From a virus: DNA of 29,827 nt. Within the stretch, counting starts at the first letter, position 1; every line of letters begins with the position of its first letter. Under the pieces are notes generated by a model that did not search any database, was not told the DNA's origin, and worked only from the letters and a program-made list of their open reading frames with translations. Positions 25,204 to 29,827 of the stretch are shown here, in pieces. The position numbers and the translations under genes are program-made. The stretch is from IMG/VR virus record IMGVR_UViG_3300013006_000096, positions 1-29,827 of that record, one strand, 5' to 3'.

Positions 25204-28200
25204 TAAATTACTCCACTGCCTGGGGCGGTTCTAAGGTTTGTGCTTGTTAATGCTTCGATTACTAAAATATCTGACACTGTTGCGGCATTAACAAAAATTT
25301 CATTGGGGGCCGATCTGATTTCGTACAAATCTCCAAAACTCTTTTGCGGATTCAGTGGCACTAATACCACTGAGCTTACTATGTCACCCATTTGTGCATG
25401 TAGATATGCACTTAATTCTGAGAAATAAAATATATTTCCAAAATCCCAATTTTCAATTGCAAAATACGCATCTAAGTTAGCAACCACTGTGCTCTTGATT
25501 TCACTCACAGATGCAGTTGAGCCTGACGCTCTGATAACTTTAATAGTTGCTCGCAATTGCTCAGCGGCCTTGGCTCCAAACAACGGTTTGAATACAACAG
25601 GGTTTACAATTAAGTTGTCAGAAATCATTTTGTAGTTTTGTAATCCTGCATACTGAGTAGTTAGCTGATCAATTGAAGGTGGAGTTGGCTCCGGTATTGT
25701 ATTGGTTGAGTCTACAATGTAATTTCTATAAGCTGTGTAGTAATCTTGTGTGACAACATACAAATCAATAATATTGGATGATCCAGGATCAATTCTATTT
25801 GTCAGAGAGCTATTGTGTCTGTATTGATAATACAAGTCTTGTCGACCAATTCGAGTTATATAATCAGTAACTATTGATAACTGTGTTGTTCCTGTTGTGG
25901 TTTCTGTTAATTGATAAAATACAGGTGGTGTAGAATATTCGTTCGTTGAGGAGTTAAAAATTCCATAAGCGTAAAATACTTGCCCGGGAATGTACTGTGC
26001 TTTTACCAATTCAATATCATCTAGTGTTGCATAATCATCATTGACAATGCCCGAAGCCACCAGTACATACCGTTCTAGATTATCAAAATCAACTATCTGC
26101 TGGAAGAAAACACGCTTGGCTGTGGGATTTACATTGGGTGCAACAATAGTATTAAAGAAATCAGGATCATCAGGCACACCATCTGCATCTCTATCTTGCC
26201 AAGACACCAGCACCTGGTAATCATCAACATAACCGTCGGGTTGTACTGGTTGATCAATGATGCGCAATGTTACATCACTTTCAAGAGGTAAGTTAGAATC
26301 TGGTCGACTATTTGTTTTTAGCACACGAACAAAATCTCTAATTGTTGTTCCTGTTCTGCTGTCATAAATTTGTTCGTCACCGTAGAAGAAAAATCTTGTT
26401 TCAAGTACACTGCCAAAATAGTAGTTTAGTGCTCGTGATGTTATTGTGTATGTTTCGCCGTCGGTGACAAATTGCACAAACCAACTGGCATCTAAATTGG
26501 CGCCAGATGTGTCACCTGTATAAGATTGACTCCAGTCTGCGTCAACTGCAAGATTAGTTGCAGTAATAATATACCACTCACTTGTTAAGTTATCATAACC
26601 TAATCCAAAATTACGATACAATTCAATTTGAGCTATAGCACTATTTCGTACTGTGGTTCCAATATCTGTTTTAAACAACGGAATAACTTCAACACATATT
26701 GCATTTGTTGGCACATAGTTATTGAGCACCACTGGACCTAGTCCATTGTCAAAATTACCCAGTCCTTGATTTGTGCCGTCAACATATATTGCAGTTGCGG
26801 ATGCCCAAATTGTTAATTTTTCATCTGCACGAGTCGGCGTGCCTTGTACTAATTTATTATTGGCATCAAAATAATATCCAGCTGGAGGAGCAAATTTAAC
26901 CAGGCTACCAACCTGTACATATTGTAAGTTATTGCTTGCACTTGGGCCAATGGATTGAGGAGTCCCTGCTGAATTTTTAAAATATCCTGTTGTTTCGTTG
27001 GCCAGCGATGTACTTAGATTCCAACTCACAGCCAATGGTGTCAATGATGGACGCGGATAGTTTGCATAATAAAATTGTGTGGCAGGTGCTTTGGCCACAG
27101 TGGGTTGCACTGTGTTGGTTATGATGTAGCTGATGTCGTTTGTGGTCAACCAATTGAATAAAACAGTTGGCAATACATTGTTTTCGTATATTGCACCATC
27201 ACTACCAAACGTGTTGGTGGAACTGTATTTGCCGGTGTTGTCAACTAGATCAAGATACCGACTTGTTCCAATGCTAGCACGATTTAATGCTTTGCTTTTG
27301 ATAATAGAGTTATATGCTGTAAACGGAAAGTTATTGTAATCTTCGCCGTTGACCATGCGGTTTTGTGTGTAGTATCTAGCAGGAGCACGTTGTTTGATTT
27401 CATCAATGCTTTCACGTGCCAGTGCATTGCTCACAGGTTCAGTGATTCCACATGTGAACGTAAGAGTTTCAGTTTGGCCGGAGCGACTGATGTAACTCAC
27501 GTTCAATATAACATTTTGCATTTCTTCTGGATTGATAATATATTGCAATCCATTTGAAGCTCTGACATATGAGCGGAAATATCCCACTGGTATTTCTGAG
27601 AATACGCCATCGCCAAAATTTAATGTGATTTGATCGTTTACTCTGGATGTGACAGAATATATTGGGCGCAGTGATGCCTGCTGTTCTGCTGCCGCGGTAT
27701 ACACGCTTTCAACAAACTGCCATTCACGTGTGATTGTGCCAACATTATCAAGTTGATACAACCAACGGTCTGTGTTGTTTACACCTTCAATGTTGATGTT
27801 AACTGCTCTGTTGGCAATGCGTTCTGGTAGGTTAAAATCTTGACTTTGCAATACACCTTGTTTAAACAAGAAAAAGAATCCTGTGTTGTCGCTGGCAAAG
27901 CCCAATTGGTCATTGCGGAATAACATGCCAAATTTGCCATTGGGTTCTGGACTGGGCTCATACACATATTCTGATCCTGCTTCTAGTCCTGCGGCCGTGG
28001 CGCTTACTGCCTCAAACGGCATGTTGATTCCGTCAACCACTGCACTATAAGGTAACACAGGCAAATATCCAGATACCAAATTAACAGTATATTCATCGGT
28101 GCGAATGCCATGTATGGTTGTTCTGTTGCCCGGGCGGCCGATGCGTTGTGTGTTTACCAAGGCTGCATTTAAAATGGCATTGAATTGTTCTTGCCAGTCA

Positions 28201-28649
28201 AAATTAGTTGGGTCAGCCCAATTAACAGTGATGTTGGCTAAATTGATGCCGTTGTAGTCAATGACGTTTTCTGTAGTTTGCACAGAAAACACTTTGAGAT
28301 AGCCAGATGCTTCTGTATTTCTCTTGGGAGTATAGCTGACCAGGTTGGCAAGTTTAACCACGCTGTCTCTGCGTTCGGCTGTGTCTAGATAGTTTTCACG
28401 AGTATTAAGGTCTGTACGAAAGGACAATGATTGGCCCATGAATGCCATTACATCAAGAATAGCAATGAATTCTGATGATTCAATGTAATCATTGAATGTT
28501 TCTGGATAATACAACCGTACGTAGTCAACAAAACTCTTGCGCAGAGTTTCAAAGTCGTAACTCTGGAAGTCAGCTTCACGATAGGTTTGATAGATCCTTT
28601 TCCAATCCTCAACACCAAATACCGTTGTTTGTCTAGTAGTCTTTGCCAT
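25203..28649 (-). CDS. 6: Baseplate wedge subunit gp6-like (baseplate J family), enlarged
   Basis: An 1148-aa protein after gp25, as in T4-like phages. The N-terminus (DYVRLYYPETFNDYIESSEF, then FMGQSLSFRTDLNTRENYLDTA) is typical of gp6 homologues of T4-like phages. FGDGVF near 346 and IKQRAPARYYTQNRMV followed by GEDYNNFP near 415-440 are the baseplate J signature. A C-terminal SSNIIDLYVVTQDYY block (near 950) and a last domain with VIRASGSTASVSEIKS and FYFSELSAYLH (about 1030-1110) match the gp6 tail. T4 gp6 has 660 residues, so nearly 500 are extra, mostly between the J core and the C-terminal block. Gp6 forms the inner ring of the baseplate wedges. ATG at 28649 with GGA 5 bases upstream and a late-type promoter in front. 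The gene number is used by homology and order. Confidence 0.85.
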   Translation of the reverse strand: MAKTTRQTTVFGVEDWKRIYQTYREADFQSYDFETLRKSFVDYVRLYYPETFNDYIESSEFIAILDVMAFMGQSLSFRTDLNTRENYLDTAERRDSVVKLANLVSYTPKRNTEASGYLKVFSVQTTENVIDYNGINLANITVNWADPTNFDWQEQFNAILNAALVNTQRIGRPGNRTTIHGIRTDEYTVNLVSGYLPVLPYSAVVDGINMPFEAVSATAAGLEAGSEYVYEPSPEPNGKFGMLFRNDQLGFASDNTGFFFLFKQGVLQSQDFNLPERIANRAVNINIEGVNNTDRWLYQLDNVGTITREWQFVESVYTAAAEQQASLRPIYSVTSRVNDQITLNFGDGVFSEIPVGYFRSYVRASNGLQYIINPEEMQNVILNVSYISRSGQTETLTFTCGITEPVSNALARESIDEIKQRAPARYYTQNRMVNGEDYNNFPFTAYNSIIKSKALNRASIGTSRYLDLVDNTGKYSSTNTFGSDGAIYENNVLPTVLFNWLTTNDISYIITNTVQPTVAKAPATQFYYANYPRPSLTPLAVSWNLSTSLANETTGYFKNSAGTPQSIGPSASNNLQYVQVGSLVKFAPPAGYYFDANNKLVQGTPTRADEKLTIWASATAIYVDGTNQGLGNFDNGLGPVVLNNYVPTNAICVEVIPLFKTDIGTTVRNSAIAQIELYRNFGLGYDNLTSEWYIITATNLAVDADWSQSYTGDTSGANLDASWFVQFVTDGETYTITSRALNYYFGSVLETRFFFYGDEQIYDSRTGTTIRDFVRVLKTNSRPDSNLPLESDVTLRIIDQPVQPDGYVDDYQVLVSWQDRDADGVPDDPDFFNTIVAPNVNPTAKRVFFQQIVDFDNLERYVLVASGIVNDDYATLDDIELVKAQYIPGQVFYAYGIFNSSTNEYSTPPVFYQLTETTTGTTQLSIVTDYITRIGRQDLYYQYRHNSSLTNRIDPGSSNIIDLYVVTQDYYTAYRNYIVDSTNTIPEPTPPSIDQLTTQYAGLQNYKMISDNLIVNPVVFKPLFGAKAAEQLRATIKVIRASGSTASVSEIKSTVVANLDAYFAIENWDFGNIFYFSELSAYLHAQMGDIVSSVVLVPLNPQKSFGDLYEIRSAPNEIFVNAATVSDILVIEALTSTNLRTAPGSGVI

Positions 28650-28668
28650 AATAATCCATGTTGTAGAT

Positions 28669-28676
28669 TATTTATG
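28669..28676 (-). promoter_or_regulatory. Late-promoter-like octamer CATAAATA before the gp6-like gene
   Basis: One mismatch from the T4 late octamer TATAAATA, on the minus strand, 19 bases before the ATG of the gp6-like gene, in the 53-base gap after the gp25-like gene. The spacing is like that of the perfect copy at 10275-10282, supporting use as a late promoter for gp6 and the giant gene. Confidence 0.55.
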
Positions 28677-28702
28677 GTAGAAATAAACCACCCAGTTTAT
28701 GT

Positions 28703-29077
28703 TTATACGTAGCTTGTTAGCTGAGTTTGCTGATCAAAAAACAAACTTAAAAATTCAGTAGTTTGTCCGGGAACCATTGTTATGGCCAATTGAATTAGTA
28801 TTCCATTGTCCTGTGGGAACATTTCAGCTGATTGAATGTAAATTCTAGGATCCTGGCCTGCCACACGCTGTATTTCTGCTAGTATTGCCCGCTCAGTGTC
28901 TTGTGTTTGATTTTCAAAAATATAACTCCAAATCACTGTGCCGTAGCCAGGACGTCCCACAAGCTGTCCTTGTTGTATGTTAAATGCATTCAATAAATCA
29001 CGCTTGACCAGTTCCATATCCACCAGTGTGAATTTTTTTGGCTGGTTAATTGTGTTAAAACCTACAAATGTTGTCAT
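28703..29077 (-). CDS. 25: Baseplate wedge protein gp25-like (gpW/gp25 family)
   Basis: A 124-aa protein, close to the 132 residues of T4 gp25. It shows the family pattern: an N-terminal DMELVKRDLLNAFNIQQGQ helix, GRPGYGTVIWSYIFENQT, then a helix with AILAEIQRVAGQDPRIYI and a C-terminal strand ending in a FLSLFFDQQ stretch. Gp25 belongs to the sheath-to-baseplate initiator (lysozyme-like fold without lysozyme activity) and contacts gp6 and the sheath. Its position just upstream of gp6 agrees. No strong ribosome binding site is seen before the ATG (only GAG), and its stop is followed by the late-type promoter of gp6. I am confident of the family. Confidence 0.85.
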   Translation of the reverse strand: MTTFVGFNTINQPKKFTLVDMELVKRDLLNAFNIQQGQLVGRPGYGTVIWSYIFENQTQDTERAILAEIQRVAGQDPRIYIQSAEMFPQDNGILIQLAITMVPGQTTEFLSLFFDQQTQLTSYV

Positions 29078-29099
29078 AGTTATATTTACTCAATTTATG

Positions 29100-29827
29100 T
29101 TAACCGCGTAGGCGGTTTGAAATTGCATTGGCGGCTTGTGCAAGATTGGTAGGATTAGTAACTCCTGATCCTAGGCTAGCAAGCAACCCAATACTGGGCA
29201 ATCCACTTGAATTTAATCCGGTTGTGAGTATGCTTTTTGCTTTGTTAGCAGCCGTGGCCAACATTGAATTATCAACTGCCTGCGGACTAAATGCAGGTAA
29301 TGGTATTTTATCTGACCCAACTAGTTTACCAAAGGCTGCATTAAGAGTTGATCTATCAACTGTTCCTTTAAAACTAGGTGCAGGTACAACTCCTGTGGCT
29401 ATTGCAGGAAGTTTGGCATCACTGAAATTAACAGCAAATTGTCCTTGTTTTGCCAATGAATTCATTTGTGCTTTTAAAGAATTTGGGATAGCAGACGCAA
29501 TTCCTGTGGTACCAGACAATGCACTTGTGGCACTAGATAGTGCTCCTGTTATTGTGCCGGTAAGTGGTGATCCTTTGGCCCAGGCTGTTGCTGTGCTTAC
29601 GCCAAATTTACTAGCATTAGCAAGTAATCCACCAAGTTCGGCGCTGCCTTTATTGACCAGGCCAGTTGCGCCTGACAATGCACCTGGTATACTGGGCAAT
29701 GAGCCGGTTATGCTAGACAATGCGCCGGTGGCACCGGCTACTGCACCTGCGACACCCGACAAAGCACCAGGGATACTAGGCAATGAACCAGTTATGCTAG
29801 ACAATGCACCGGGTATACTAGGCAATG
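29100..29827 (-). CDS. Glycine-heptad repeat protein, probable virion protein; N-terminus beyond window
   Basis: The frame is open to the right edge (at least 242 codons to the TAA at 29100), so the true start lies outside the window. The visible N-terminal part is made of heptads of the form G-[ASL]-[LV]-x-x-x-x, such as GALSSIT, GSLPSIP, GALSGVA and GAVAGAT, with a 28-residue super-repeat. The rest is rich in Ala, Ser, Leu, Lys and Asn with no cysteine or charge cluster, and ends in NAISNRLRG. Regular small-residue heptads could form a glycine-zipper, a helical rod or a flexible linker. Position before gp25 suggests a tail or baseplate hub protein, but no domain is recognisable. Confidence 0.6.
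   Translation of the reverse strand, partial: LPSIPGALSSITGSLPSIPGALSGVAGAVAGATGALSSITGSLPSIPGALSGATGLVNKGSAELGGLLANASKFGVSTATAWAKGSPLTGTITGALSSATSALSGTTGIASAIPNSLKAQMNSLAKQGQFAVNFSDAKLPAIATGVVPAPSFKGTVDRSTLNAAFGKLVGSDKIPLPAFSPQAVDNSMLATAANKAKSILTTGLNSSGLPSIGLLASLGSGVTNPTNLAQAANAISNRLRG
29660..29827 (-). repeat. 21-base (7-aa) tandem repeats in the right-edge gene
   Basis: Eight consecutive heptapeptide units are coded here and the array continues past the window edge. The ACTGGGCAATG/ACTAGGCAATG and GTTATGCTAGACAATG blocks repeat at a larger spacing of about 84 bases, matching the 28-residue super-repeat. Synonymous changes separate copies, so the repeat is kept at the protein level. Confidence 0.8.

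Noticed and set aside
29086-29098. Possible late promoter before the gp25-like gene (CATAAATT / TAAATATA)
   Set aside because: Two or more mismatches from the octamer and poor spacing to the ATG; AT-rich chance is as likely.

Overview
All supported genes lie on the minus strand, so transcription runs from the right edge to the left edge. The window looks like part of the genome of a T4-like contractile-tailed bacteriophage (myovirus), probably aquatic. The reasons are a gp25-like baseplate wedge protein followed by a gp6-like baseplate J protein, T4-type late promoter octamers (TATAAATA/CATAAATA), a giant repeat-rich virion protein, tail-fibre-like proteins, tight gene packing with 1-26 base overlaps, and moderately AT-rich DNA. 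The host cannot be told from the sequence. No tRNA, rRNA, CRISPR array, transposon or integrase was seen, and no stretch over 300 bases lacks a gene.

Right part, virion module (29827 down to 7970). In order of transcription this holds: a right-truncated protein built from glycine-rich heptapeptide repeats; a gp25-like protein; an enlarged gp6-like protein (1148 aa); a 4709-aa giant protein in the position gp7 holds in T4, carrying a putative seven-bladed FG-GAP beta-propeller and at least ten beta-rich repeat modules; a 45-aa mini-gene that resembles the N-terminus of the next protein; a 206-aa virion protein; a late promoter pair; a 426-aa tail-fibre-like protein; and a 329-aa Ser/Thr/Gly-rich probable virion protein. 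A strong hairpin terminator closes this unit.

Left part, accessory modification module (7896 down to 1). A promoter-like site directly abuts the first start codon. Eleven tightly coupled genes follow: a small conserved-looking protein, two paralogous GT-A-like glycosyltransferase candidates (DAD and EAD motifs), a small Cys/His protein, a 116-aa unknown, a third GT-A-like protein (DGDN motif), and then three radical SAM enzymes with a GT10-like putative glycosyltransferase between the last two. All three radical SAM proteins carry an N-terminal cysteine set (C..C..CxxC) ahead of the CxxxCxxC core, as if an auxiliary iron-sulfur domain had been placed in front of the barrel. The leftmost enzyme runs off the window.

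Inference: the left module is a polypeptide- or glycan-modifying cassette placed just downstream of the tail and baseplate genes. Its target (virion protein, host surface or a small peptide) is not visible here, and this is the best candidate for an undescribed system.
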